Assembly: GCA_001780825.1 (NCBI GenBank) | Contig: MFIX01000257.1 | Coordinates: 1-13,938, forward strand | Direction of reading: 5' to 3' | From: Candidatus Glassbacteria bacterium RIFCSPLOWO2_12_FULL_58_11 | Lineage (GTDB): Bacteria > Gemmatimonadota > Glassbacteria > GWA2-58-10 | Length of the DNA stretch: 13,938 nucleotides | Shown here: positions 1 to 7,000 of the stretch, piece after piece | Layout of the letters: every line of letters starts with the position of its first letter | How positions within the stretch are numbered: the stretch's first letter is position 1 | Translations under genes and position numbers: made by a program | Notes under the pieces: generated by a model | Databases searched by the model: none | Told to the model about the DNA's origin: nothing | What the model saw: only the letters and a program-made list of their open reading frames with translations

Positions 1-7
1 CCTGGCG

Positions 8-853
8 ATGTTCTCCACCAGCCTGAACAGCCTGCTTACCGAGTACCTCGACGGGCAGCTCAAAGCCCTGCTTGGAAGCCTTGCCGCTCCTTTCGACAGG
101 CAGCTCACCGAGGCCGAGCGCCGTTACGAGCATTTCTACAACTCCCACAAGGAGCAATTGCTGAAATCCGGCGAAATCGAGGAGAGTCTGGAACAGCTGC
201 AGCGCCGGCGGGGGGAGCTGATCGACAAATCCCTGGAGCTCTTCAACCAGGCTTTCGGCAAATCCGTCTCCGCCGGCTCAGCCGAGGAAAAATGGCAGCT
301 TGCCGGGCGGCTGCTGCCCAAGCTCGAGGAGGAAGCGGCAGTCTGTGAAAAGCGAATCGCCGAGGTTAAAGAGCGTTACAAGTCTCTGGTGGAAAGCCAC
401 AACAACCTGGCCGGCCGGGTGAAAAAGATCGACAGCCTGGCCGGGAAATCGGCAGAACCCGGGTATCAGCAAGCGCTGCTGGAGGTGCAGCAGGAGCTTT
501 TTGCCCTTTTCTCGGACCTTTCGCCCGAGCTGAAACACCCGGATAATCCCGCCGGCTTGCGCAGCCTGGCTGTGGAACAGTCGAACCGGATCCGTCAGGC
601 GATCGAGAAACTCAAGGAGCGGCACGCCTCGCTGGCCAAGGCGCAGAAATCGCTGCAGGAGATAATTCAGTCGATCCGCCAGACCGCCGAGCTGAGCGCG
701 CAGATCGAGCCGCTTAAAAAGGAGCACGAGGTCCTGAATGCCTTGTACCTCGAAAAACAGGCCCTGGTCGATAAGATCGACCAGATCAAGGCCGAACGGG
801 ATGAATGTCTCAGCCGGATCGAAGATCTGATCGAGGCCAATCTCGAGACTTGA
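8..853 (+). CDS. Coiled-coil protein of unknown function, possibly 5'-truncated
   Basis: I do not recognise this protein. The 281 residues are rich in Glu, Lys, Gln, Leu and Arg in heptad-like patterns, with few aromatic residues and only two cysteines. Predicted coiled-coil helix runs over roughly residues 30-75, 100-140 and 190-275, broken by a Pro/Gly-containing stretch near 170-185. There is no signal peptide, membrane segment or catalytic motif, so a cytoplasmic structural or scaffold role is plausible but unproven. The frame is open to the left edge (two more codons before the ATG), and no ribosome site can be seen in the seven bases available, so the true start may lie outside the window. 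It ends at TGA at 851-853. The next gene has its own promoter, so this gene probably closes a preceding transcription unit. Confidence 0.7.
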   Translation: MFSTSLNSLLTEYLDGQLKALLGSLAAPFDRQLTEAERRYEHFYNSHKEQLLKSGEIEESLEQLQRRRGELIDKSLELFNQAFGKSVSAGSAEEKWQLAGRLLPKLEEEAAVCEKRIAEVKERYKSLVESHNNLAGRVKKIDSLAGKSAEPGYQQALLEVQQELFALFSDLSPELKHPDNPAGLRSLAVEQSNRIRQAIEKLKERHASLAKAQKSLQEIIQSIRQTAELSAQIEPLKKEHEVLNALYLEKQALVDKIDQIKAERDECLSRIEDLIEANLET

Positions 854-949
854 TCCGGACCGCACTGAACTTCCCGACACCCAGCCGATAACATTTGCCG
901 CAGGCCCCCGTTAAACCAGGGTAAACCGCCGACCGCGCCGCCAAAGCTG

Positions 950-978
950 TTGACTCCGCCGCTGCGCCGGCCTATTTT
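950..978 (+). promoter_or_regulatory. Sigma-70-type promoter for the Cys-protein/aldolase/dehydrogenase unit
   Basis: TTGACT at 950-955 (five of six matches to the -35 consensus) is followed by exactly 17 bases and TATTTT at 973-978 (four of six). Transcription would start near 985, giving a 5' leader of about 34 nt before the ATG at 1019. It sits in the 165-base gap after the coiled-coil gene, where a new unit would be expected to start. Confidence 0.5.
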
Positions 979-1018
979 TACTTCCCGGTTGCCAGCCGAA
1001 TATCGAACAGGAGATACA

Positions 1019-1231
1019 ATGACTATCGCCGGTTATATCGACTATCAGCGCCGCGAGTACTGCCATGACATAAGCTGCCCGGTCCAGCTTCTCCTGGACC
1101 GTCAGGAGCCGGGAAGCGAACTCTACGGACAGGTCCGGGACATCTGTAAAAACAGCTGCATACACACGACCTATGAGTTCCACCACTGGCTGATCGAAAA
1201 AGGCTACGAGCTGGTCCGGCCGGGAAAGTGA
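1019..1231 (+). CDS. Small four-cysteine protein, possible metal binder
   Basis: This 70-residue protein is of unknown function. The start is ATG at 1019, chosen over an upstream in-frame GTG at 950 because AGGAG lies about seven bases before it and because the 950 codon falls inside the predicted -35 box. Cysteines are at 15, 20, 43 and 47, forming C-x4-C and C-x3-C pairs, with histidines at 16, 49, 55 and 56. That arrangement suits a zinc site or an iron-sulphur centre, though this is an inference. The C-terminal third (HTTYEFHHWLIEKGY) is aromatic and charged and looks like a conserved block. There is no signal peptide or membrane segment, so it should be cytoplasmic. It is the first gene of a likely unit with the aldolase 94 bases downstream. 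I have the impression of related small proteins in other anaerobic bacteria but cannot name a family. Confidence 0.72.
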   Translation: MTIAGYIDYQRREYCHDISCPVQLLLDRQEPGSELYGQVRDICKNSCIHTTYEFHHWLIEKGYELVRPGK

Positions 1232-1325
1232 TTATCTCCGGTCTCGAATCGATTGCCGCCTGCCTTAGCGCCTGTTTTTGCCGGATTGCTTTCACCCTGA
1301 AACTATTCAAACAAAGGTCGCCAAA

Positions 1326-2117
1326 ATGGAATGGGGAATGAAAAACCGCCTGTCGCGGATGATCAAAAAGGATGGGCGCTGTTTTTTTCTGCCTATCGAT
1401 CACGGTTACTTCCAGGGGCCGACCTCCTGCCTGGAAAAGCCCGGCGAGACAATCGCGCCTCTGCTGCCTTACTCAGATGCCCTGTTTGTCACCCGGGGAG
1501 TGCTGCGCAGCTGCGTGCCTCCGGACACCACGGTGCCGATCATTCTGCGAGTCTCCGGCTGTACCAGTGTGGTCGGGCCGGGGCTGGAGAACGAGGCGCT
1601 GACCACCTCGATCGAGGAAATCCTGCGGCTTAACGCCTCGGCAGTTGGAGTCTCTGTTTTCGTGGGCACCCAATTCGAGCATCAGACCCTGCGCAACCTG
1701 GCCGAGCTGGTCAACAGTTGCGAGGAGTATGGTATTCCGGTGATGGCGGTCACCGCGGTGGGCAAGGAGCTGGAAAAACGCGATTCCCGCTACCTGGCCC
1801 TGGCCAGCCGGATCTGCGCCGAGCTCGGCGCGCGGGTGGTCAAAACCTACTGGTGCAAGGATTTCGAAAAGATTACAGCGGGCTGCCCGGTGCCGGTGGT
1901 GATCGCCGGCGGCCCAGCCTGCGACACCGAGCTGGAAGTGTTCGAGTTCGTGCATGATGGCATCCAAAAAGGCGCGATCGGGGTCAACCTGGGCCGCAAT
2001 GTCTGGAAAAATGCGCATCCGGTGCCGATGATCCGGGCGCTGAACGCGATCATCCACGGCGGCGCCGGGCCGAAAGAGGCCCTGGAGCTGTTCGAAGAGC
2101 TGAAAAAAGCGAAATAA
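1326..2117 (+). CDS. LsrF-like class I (DeoC/FbaB/LacD-type) aldolase
   Basis: A TIM-barrel, Schiff-base aldolase of 263 residues. It parallels E. coli LsrF closely: EWGMKNRLSRM near the N-terminus, DHGYFQGP at 25-32, then a TRGVLRS-like stretch, a GCPVPVVIAGG segment and GVNLGRN near the phosphate-binding end. The Schiff-base lysine is expected at K173 in VVKTYW, matching the KTYY lysine of LsrF. LsrF is the thiolase that processes phosphorylated AI-2; relatives include archaeal-type fructose-bisphosphate aldolase and the ADH/aminodeoxyheptulosonate synthase. No other lsr gene is present and the neighbour is a sugar-alcohol-type dehydrogenase, so a role in sugar-phosphate breakdown is as likely as AI-2 processing. 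The ATG at 1326 is chosen because AAAGG lies eight bases upstream and homology begins there; an in-frame ATG at 1278 lacks both. Confidence 0.88.
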   Translation: MEWGMKNRLSRMIKKDGRCFFLPIDHGYFQGPTSCLEKPGETIAPLLPYSDALFVTRGVLRSCVPPDTTVPIILRVSGCTSVVGPGLENEALTTSIEEILRLNASAVGVSVFVGTQFEHQTLRNLAELVNSCEEYGIPVMAVTAVGKELEKRDSRYLALASRICAELGARVVKTYWCKDFEKITAGCPVPVVIAGGPACDTELEVFEFVHDGIQKGAIGVNLGRNVWKNAHPVPMIRALNAIIHGGAGPKEALELFEELKKAK

Positions 2118-2159
2118 GCGGCGCCGGAGAGGGTGTCCTTCAGACCGGGTGGAGCGCAA

Positions 2160-3197
2160 ATGTCCGATATGATGCGGGTCGCGATGTATTACAATAACCG
2201 GGATGTCCGGCTGGAGCAGCTTCCCATCCCGCGGATCGGCGCGGGAGAAATCCTGGTCAAGGTGATCGCCAGCGGAATCTGCGGCAGCGATGTCCTGGAG
2301 TGGTACCGGATCAAGAAAGCCCCCCTGGTGCTGGGCCATGAGATCGCCGGCGAGATCGCGGAGGTGGGGCCGGAGGTTGAGAGATTTCATGCGGGCCAGC
2401 GGGTGTTTGTCTCGCACCACCTGCCCTGCAACACCTGCCGCTACTGCCGGGCCGGCAACCATACGGTCTGCCAGACCCTGCACACCACCAACTTCGACCC
2501 TGGCGGCTTCGCCGAGTACCTGCGCGCGCCCCGGATCAATGTCGACCGCGGGACTTTTGTCCTGCCGGATGAGGTCAGCTACGAGGAGGCCACGTTTATC
2601 GAGCCCCTGGCCTGCGTGGTGCGCGGCCAGAGAGTGGCCGGTTTCCGGCCCGGCCAGAGCGTGCTGGTGCTGGGGAGCGGAATCTCGGGGCTGCTGCATG
2701 TCATGCTCGCCCGGGCCTGCGGCGCCGGCAAGGTCATCGCCACCGATATCAGCGCCTGGCGCCGGGACTGCGCCGCGAAATACGGCGCGGATGCCGTGCT
2801 GGACGCCACCGAGGATGTACCCGGCCGGGTTCGGGAGATCAACGGCGGCTACCTGGCGGACCTCGTGGTGGTCTGCGCCGGAGCGTTGTCTGCTTTCAAG
2901 CAGGCGCTCAAAAGCGTGGACCGGGGCGGTACGGTGCTGTGTTTCGCCACCACGGACCCGGGAGTGGAAATCCCCCTGCCGGCCAATGAGTTCTGGCGCA
3001 ATTCGATCCGGGTCATGCCCTCCTATGCCAACAGTCCCTACGATGCCGAGGTGGCCCTGGAGCTGATCCGCTCGCGCCGGGTTGAGGTGGCCTCCCTGAT
3101 CACCCACCGCCTGCCGCTCGAGCGCTGCGCCGAGGGTTTCCGGCTGGTTGCCGAGGCCGGAGAATCGATCAAGGTGATTATCGAGCCACATGGCTGA
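2160..3197 (+). CDS. Zinc-dependent medium-chain alcohol/polyol dehydrogenase
   Basis: A 345-residue MDR-superfamily enzyme of the sorbitol/threonine dehydrogenase group, oxidising a secondary alcohol of a sugar or polyol with a nicotinamide cofactor. Catalytic zinc ligands are visible as C41 (GICGSD), H60-E61 (GHE) and E148 (FIEPL). Structural zinc ligands are C90, C93, C96 and C104 in the usual C-x2-C-x2-C-x7-C lobe. The Rossmann turn GSGISG is at 172-177, and D196 at the end of the second strand favours NAD over NADP. Length is normal for the family. ATG at 2160 follows GGTGGAG at a good distance; an in-frame GTG at 2133 has no such site. It begins 42 bases after the aldolase stop, so the two are very probably co-transcribed. 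The substrate cannot be read from sequence. Confidence 0.9.
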   Translation: MSDMMRVAMYYNNRDVRLEQLPIPRIGAGEILVKVIASGICGSDVLEWYRIKKAPLVLGHEIAGEIAEVGPEVERFHAGQRVFVSHHLPCNTCRYCRAGNHTVCQTLHTTNFDPGGFAEYLRAPRINVDRGTFVLPDEVSYEEATFIEPLACVVRGQRVAGFRPGQSVLVLGSGISGLLHVMLARACGAGKVIATDISAWRRDCAAKYGADAVLDATEDVPGRVREINGGYLADLVVVCAGALSAFKQALKSVDRGGTVLCFATTDPGVEIPLPANEFWRNSIRVMPSYANSPYDAEVALELIRSRRVEVASLITHRLPLERCAEGFRLVAEAGESIKVIIEPHG

Positions 3198-3230
3198 TTG
3201 ACCTTGGCCGTCAGGGTGAACCGGCGCTAG

Positions 3231-3308
3231 GAAATACGCGCCTTGAAGAAAGAGGCCGGCCGGGTTTCCGGAGTGACCAGGGTCCACAACGAGCTGCGGG
3301 TGTCGTAA
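3231..3308 (+). pseudogene. 3' remnant of a BON-domain gene
   Basis: A 25-codon in-frame stretch bounded by TAG at 3228 and TAA at 3306 reads EIRALKKEAGRVSGVTRVHN followed by ELRVS. It closely resembles the last helix and strand of a BON domain, as at the C-terminus of OsmY (pattern GVxxVxNxL). A BON domain needs about 60 residues and no coding sequence for the rest is seen upstream, where the dehydrogenase gene ends at 3197. I read it as the tail of a decayed or deleted gene. A chance match over so short a stretch is possible. Confidence 0.4.
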
Positions 3309-3371
3309 CATTTGACCCGCTCGCCTTTAAAGAGGTATTATCAGGCGAACGGTATTTTGGGTGGTAAATGA

Positions 3372-3420
3372 AAAAGTGCCGGACCGCGGCAGGCAGGCGG
3401 TTCGGCACTTTTATTTATAT
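3372..3420. terminator. Bidirectional rho-independent terminator
   Basis: AAAAGTGCCGGACCG (3372-3386) pairs with CGGTTCGGCACTTTT (3398-3412) through 15 pairs with a single G-T wobble and an 11-base loop. On the + strand the stem runs into TTTTATTTATAT; on the - strand it is followed by TTTTTCATTTA, so it can end transcription from either side. It lies between the rightward dehydrogenase unit and the leftward island genes and also marks the sharp change in base composition. Confidence 0.85.
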
Positions 3421-3567
3421 CTTAGTTGCTACAGGGAACTCATTGCTTGACATGCCAATAGGCAAATAAGGCGCCCAGGATTCGCTGATTAATAGAATAC
3501 AAAGGTTTGTAAGAAATATTTGAATTGAATTAAAGGTTGGAGTTAACTGAAAATACTTTAAGAGCTT

Positions 3568-4059
3568 TCAGCCTAAAAAAGCGTCAGGTTCATTGTCTGG
3601 TTCGCGTGCTTTCATATTTTCATCTTTTGTCCAAATATGCACATTATATTTAAAACTTTTGTATTTATCCTTTAGTCGTTTTGCTTCTTGAATAACAAAA
3701 GTATCAGTTAAGCTTAGTCTATGAGGTAAAAAAACATTAGAGAATAATTCACATTTTTGCACAAAAAGGCGTTCGTCTAAAGGTGAAATTATCCAAGGCG
3801 AAGATTCTTCAATACTAGATTTTATAGCTTTAGAGAATTGTTCCCCTAATGTTTTTCTGGCTTTTCCGTTTTTTACATCCGCAATATGGTTACCAAATTC
3901 CAAAATACAAGGAAATGGTACATGTAACTGGAAAGCATTTTCAATTGCGGATTTAAATTTATCTTTAATTTTTGTATAGGAAGAGGGAGTTGAAAAACCG
4001 GGAACTTTGTAAAGTTCTAATAGGTAACTTGTGTCAATTACATAGATTTTGTGGTTCAT
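3568..4059 (-). CDS. PIN-domain nuclease-like protein paired with an AAA ATPase
   Basis: A 163-residue protein with the acidic quartet of the PIN fold: D9 in YVIDTSYLLEL, E54 in CILEFGNH, D119 in LSLTDTFV and D146 in IWTKDEN. PIN proteins are metal-dependent nucleases, usually cutting RNA, and include VapC toxins and tRNA- or rRNA-cutting effectors. The start at 4059 is chosen because its ATG overlaps the upstream ATPase stop as ATGA, a classic translational coupling; an in-frame ATG six codons earlier (4077) would lengthen the overlap and precede the first conserved strand needlessly. It is longer than a typical VapC (about 130) and no small VapB-like antitoxin is adjacent; the partner is instead the large ATPase. 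The likely role is an RNase effector held or triggered by the ATPase, which is an inference from the pairing. Confidence 0.72.
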   Translation of the reverse strand: MNHKIYVIDTSYLLELYKVPGFSTPSSYTKIKDKFKSAIENAFQLHVPFPCILEFGNHIADVKNGKARKTLGEQFSKAIKSSIEESSPWIISPLDERLFVQKCELFSNVFLPHRLSLTDTFVIQEAKRLKDKYKSFKYNVHIWTKDENMKAREPDNEPDAFLG

Positions 4060-5351
4060 GGTAAATTTTCTAACCATTCCAAGGCTTTTTGTTTTTGTTC
4101 TTCTCCAAAGTTTGGAGAAAGATACTGGTCAACAATACGACGAGTTATTAGATCACCTAAACGTCCTCTTTCAAGCAACTGAGGATACAGTGGTAAATCC
4201 GGTAATCTGACCAATCTAAATGTTTTGTTTTCTCCGTCCCAATCACAAAGTACAACTCCATCCAATTGCTCTGGAAGTAAAGAATTTAGTGTGGCTGGGT
4301 TATGAGTTGTTACTAAGACATTTAGCTTTCTACGTTTACAACAGGAAACAATAGCTTCAACTAAAATATTTACTCTGCTGGGATGCAGTCCATTATCGAG
4401 TTCCTCAATAATGACTCTCGAGCTAGGTGCTACTGTTTCTAAAGCAGTTAAGACTGCAAGACTCCTGAGAGTACCGTCAGATAAAACCCTTGCATCGACG
4501 AAATGACTCTCTTCTGATTCTTTGAACCCAAGAATGACGTCATTGAGTTTTGTCTTAACAAAATTTAATTCCTTAAAAGGTTCTTCCGGAAGCTGCTTGA
4601 TCCATGAAATAATTCTAAGCAAGCTTTCTTTTTTCCACGGATTTTTAGTATCATTTTTCAAATCATATAATACTGCCGATATGTTGGAACCATCTCTCAA
4701 TAAAATATTATTACCTATCCTCTCATACGATCGCATAAGTTTTGGATTTGGATCAAATATAAAAGACGATCTAAGGTAAAACATTATTCCGTTAACAACT
4801 TTCAAACATTTTTCATATTGTTTGTTTTTCCCTTTAGAAAATTCTCCATATCGGGACAAAACAGATCTGTCGTTAGATACGTCAACTATTGGTTTATGAC
4901 CACCACTCGCAAAATTATTATATTCAACTCTTATATCTCCAGAACTCCCACTTTTAGTATGTTCTAAGGTTTTAAATATCAATGGTCCATTATCAAAAGA
5001 GAGACTCTCGTCTATTATTCGTGGTTGAGGAGATACTTGAATTTTCACACAATAACTAAAAGGCAAGTCTTTTTTATCAAAATTTATTTTTCCTGTAAAT
5101 TGAAATCTAAAAGAATTTTCTCCAAATCTCGGACAAGATTGAAATCCGCCCCTAATACGTATTTCACCGCTTCCATTGCCATAATCTGAGATTAGATGCA
5201 GCGGTTTTCCATACGCAATAAAGGAAAAGAGTTCAACTGCTTCTATTACATTACTTTTCCCAGAACCATTTGGGCCAATTAGAACAGTAAGAGGTTCAAA
5301 CAAATTTAGTTGCGCTTTAGAAAACCCTTTAAAATTATAAAAGGTATGCAT
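4056..5351 (-). CDS. AAA family ATPase (OLD/AAA_21-type, SMC/RecF-like)
   Basis: A 431-residue ABC-type ATPase. The N-terminal strand leads into Walker A GPNGSGKS at 26-33; an ABC-like signature LSDGTLRSLAVLTAL starts at 290; Walker B is RVIIEELDNGLHP at 312-324, with glutamates 316-317 in place of the usual Asp-Glu; the switch histidine is H350 in VLVTTHNP. The middle (about 40-285) is a lineage-specific insert without visible coiled coil. It lacks the C-terminal TOPRIM domain of OLD and GajA nucleases, so it must rely on a partner for cutting, and the coupled PIN gene fits. Comparable ATPase-plus-effector pairs include Septu PtuAB and PARIS AriAB (established), but those use HNH or TOPRIM partners. 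ATG at 5351 is preceded by AAAAGGG six bases away. Co-transcription with the PIN gene is almost certain. Confidence 0.85.
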   Translation of the reverse strand: MHTFYNFKGFSKAQLNLFEPLTVLIGPNGSGKSNVIEAVELFSFIAYGKPLHLISDYGNGSGEIRIRGGFQSCPRFGENSFRFQFTGKINFDKKDLPFSYCVKIQVSPQPRIIDESLSFDNGPLIFKTLEHTKSGSSGDIRVEYNNFASGGHKPIVDVSNDRSVLSRYGEFSKGKNKQYEKCLKVVNGIMFYLRSSFIFDPNPKLMRSYERIGNNILLRDGSNISAVLYDLKNDTKNPWKKESLLRIISWIKQLPEEPFKELNFVKTKLNDVILGFKESEESHFVDARVLSDGTLRSLAVLTALETVAPSSRVIIEELDNGLHPSRVNILVEAIVSCCKRRKLNVLVTTHNPATLNSLLPEQLDGVVLCDWDGENKTFRLVRLPDLPLYPQLLERGRLGDLITRRIVDQYLSPNFGEEQKQKALEWLENLP

Positions 5352-5398
5352 TATAAACCCTTTTCATAACGAAAAGTTATTTTGATTGCAAGATTTAG

Positions 5399-5429
5399 AT
5401 TATTAATAATGTACGAAAGAGTCAGCCAA
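5399..5429 (-). promoter_or_regulatory. Palindromic operator candidate and possible promoter of the ATPase-PIN pair
   Basis: ATTATTAATAAT at 5399-5410 is a perfect 12-base palindrome, about 48 bases upstream of the ATPase start. On the - strand TTGGCT (5429-5424) lies upstream of the overlapping AT hexamers TATTAA and TTAATA, so the palindrome would cover the -10 element. The match to a sigma-70 promoter is weak. In AT-rich DNA such palindromes are not rare, so this is tentative. Confidence 0.25.
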
Positions 5430-5624
5430 AAAAATATTTTTAATAGTGCTAAAAATGAATAGTCTTTTATTTAACTCCGTATGGCTGGATTTTTTAGCTA
5501 AATATTTATTTAATTTTCATTGCGTAAATTCCTATCTTTTTTTCGCATTAAGATACTGCGGATATCTGGGTGCGTGGAATTTTTATGTGTAATTATCTGT
5601 TATCGATAAAATATTATCAGATTC

Positions 5625-6968
5625 TTATAACTCCCTCAGCGCCTCGACAAAAGCGTCCAGCTGTTCCCGGGTGCGGCGCTCGGTGACCGCGATCAGGAGC
5701 TTGCCCCGGTTGTGCTTGTCGAATTTGCCCAGGTCGATCCCGGCGAGGATTTTTTTCTTCAGCAGGCGCTGGATAACCTCAGCCGCGGTCAGCGGACCCT
5801 CGACCGTGAACTCCTTGAAAAAGGGCTGTCCGGGCCAGGCGAGCTTCCAGCCCGGGAGGCCGGAGATCCGCTCCGCCAGGTAGTGGGCTTTCTCAAGGCA
5901 GAGCTCCGCCACTCTGCGCAGGCCCTCACGGCCCAGCAGCGAGAGGTAAATCGTAGCGGCCAGGGCCAGCAGCGACTGGTTGGTGCAGATATTACTGGTG
6001 GCCTTTTCGCGGCGGATATGCTGCTCGCGGGTCTGCAGGGTGAGCACGTAGCCGGCGCGGCCCTTGGCGTCCTCGGTCAGGCCGACCAGGCGCCCGGGAA
6101 GCTGGCGCTTGAACTCCTCGCGCGTGGCGAAATAGCCCAGGTACGGCCCGCCGAAGCTTTGCGGCACTCCCAGGGATTGTCCCTCGCCCACCGCGATATC
6201 CGCGCCGATTTCGCCGGGAGAGACAATCACTCCCAGGGCCAGCGGGTCGCCGGCCACTATCATCAGCGCGTCCGCCTCGTGCGCGGCGCGGCAGAGCTCG
6301 GCGGTATTCTCCACGATCCCGAAGAAATCCGGGTTCTGTACGATCAGGCAGGCGCAGTCGCTGTCGAGCAGCTTTTTCAGGGCCTGAAGGTCCGTGGCCC
6401 CGTCCCGGACCGGCACGCTTTCCACCTTTCGGTCTCCACCGAAATTATAAGTTTCCACGACTCTGCGGTAGGCGGGATTCAGGCCTTCGGAGACCAGGAT
6501 CCGGCCGCGTCCGCGCCTGAGCGCGCAGGCCATCAGCGCTGCATCCGCGGTGACCGAGGCCCCGTCATAGCCGCTGGCATTGGCGATTTCCATGCCGGTA
6601 AGCCGGGAGATCAGGCTCTGGTACTCGTAGATGGCCTGGAGCGTGCCCTGGCTCACCTCTGCCTGGTAAGGCGTGTAGCAGGTGTAAAATTCGGAGCGGG
6701 AGAGCAGCTGGTCGACCGCCGCGGGGATGTAGTGGTCATACGAGCCGCCGCCCAGGAAGCAGACAAATGAGCCGGGGTCGTAGTTCAGGCGCGCCAGGGA
6801 ATCGGCAAGCTCCGCCGCTTCCATCTCGCTCAGCGGCGCGGGAAGCTCGAGGCGGCATTCCTGTTGGACATTCGCGGGGATCGACTGGAACAGCTCATCG
6901 ACCGACCCGGCGCCGATCACCCCGAGCATGTGTTTGATCTCCCCGGCGGTGTGCAGGGTATATCTCAT
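5625..6968 (-). CDS. gcvPA: Glycine dehydrogenase (decarboxylating) subunit 1
   Basis: The alpha subunit of the two-subunit P-protein, a PLP enzyme that decarboxylates glycine and passes the aminomethyl group to lipoyl-GcvH. The 447 residues match the usual GcvPA length. Landmarks include FLGGGSYDHYIP, the TPYQAEVSQGTLQAIYEYQS block, a NASGYDGASVTADA stretch, GGPYLGYF, and the LVGLTEDAKGR and REKATSNICTNQSLLA segments, all typical of the family. The PLP lysine is carried by the partner subunit GcvPB, so this protein cannot work alone. It follows gcvH by 32 bases on the same strand. GcvPB normally comes next but is not found; AT-rich foreign-looking DNA starts directly after the stop. No strong terminator is visible there. 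The Shine-Dalgarno site is weak, which suggests coupling to gcvH translation. Confidence 0.95.
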   Translation of the reverse strand: MRYTLHTAGEIKHMLGVIGAGSVDELFQSIPANVQQECRLELPAPLSEMEAAELADSLARLNYDPGSFVCFLGGGSYDHYIPAAVDQLLSRSEFYTCYTPYQAEVSQGTLQAIYEYQSLISRLTGMEIANASGYDGASVTADAALMACALRRGRGRILVSEGLNPAYRRVVETYNFGGDRKVESVPVRDGATDLQALKKLLDSDCACLIVQNPDFFGIVENTAELCRAAHEADALMIVAGDPLALGVIVSPGEIGADIAVGEGQSLGVPQSFGGPYLGYFATREEFKRQLPGRLVGLTEDAKGRAGYVLTLQTREQHIRREKATSNICTNQSLLALAATIYLSLLGREGLRRVAELCLEKAHYLAERISGLPGWKLAWPGQPFFKEFTVEGPLTAAEVIQRLLKKKILAGIDLGKFDKHNRGKLLIAVTERRTREQLDAFVEALREL

Positions 6969-7000
6969 TTGATTCCGGCCCCAGTCCCATCCATACTGTT

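Larger units (their letters stand above)
3421..5624. other. AT-rich genomic island, probably horizontally acquired
   Basis: Between the terminator and the stop codon of gcvPA the sequence turns strongly AT-rich (about one third G+C by eye), while both flanks are G+C-rich. The two genes inside use A/T-ending codons, unlike their neighbours. No integrase, transposase, tRNA gene or convincing flanking direct repeat is visible, so the means of entry is unknown. The non-coding ends, 3421-3567 and 5352-5624, show no gene; the right one holds a likely regulatory palindrome at 5399-5410 and a smaller one, TTATCGATAA, at 5600-5609. Confidence 0.75.

Noticed and set aside
1473..3311. Open frame of about 612 codons on the - strand, opposite the aldolase and dehydrogenase
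   Set aside because: It lies antisense to two well-supported enzymes, has low-complexity G/A/H/R/Q-rich composition typical of G+C-rich shadow frames, and shows no family motif.
3317..3352. Second hairpin (CCGCTCGCCT with AGGCGAACGG) before the terminator
   Set aside because: Ten pairs with one wobble, but a 16-base loop and only a short T-run follow; the stronger terminator 20 bases downstream explains the end of the unit better.
3465..3495. tRNA-3'-end-like string (GCGCCCAGGATTCG) as an island attachment site
   Set aside because: The T-arm does not continue as a tRNA would, no acceptor or anticodon stem is present, and no matching repeat is found at the right end of the island.
3568..4059. 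Classical VapBC toxin-antitoxin module
   Set aside because: No small VapB-like DNA-binding gene is adjacent; the coupled partner is a 431-residue ATPase, and the PIN protein is longer than usual VapC toxins.
5712..6770. Open frame of about 352 codons on the + strand, opposite gcvPA
   Set aside because: gcvPA is unmistakable on the other strand, and the + frame shows no motif and no ribosome site.
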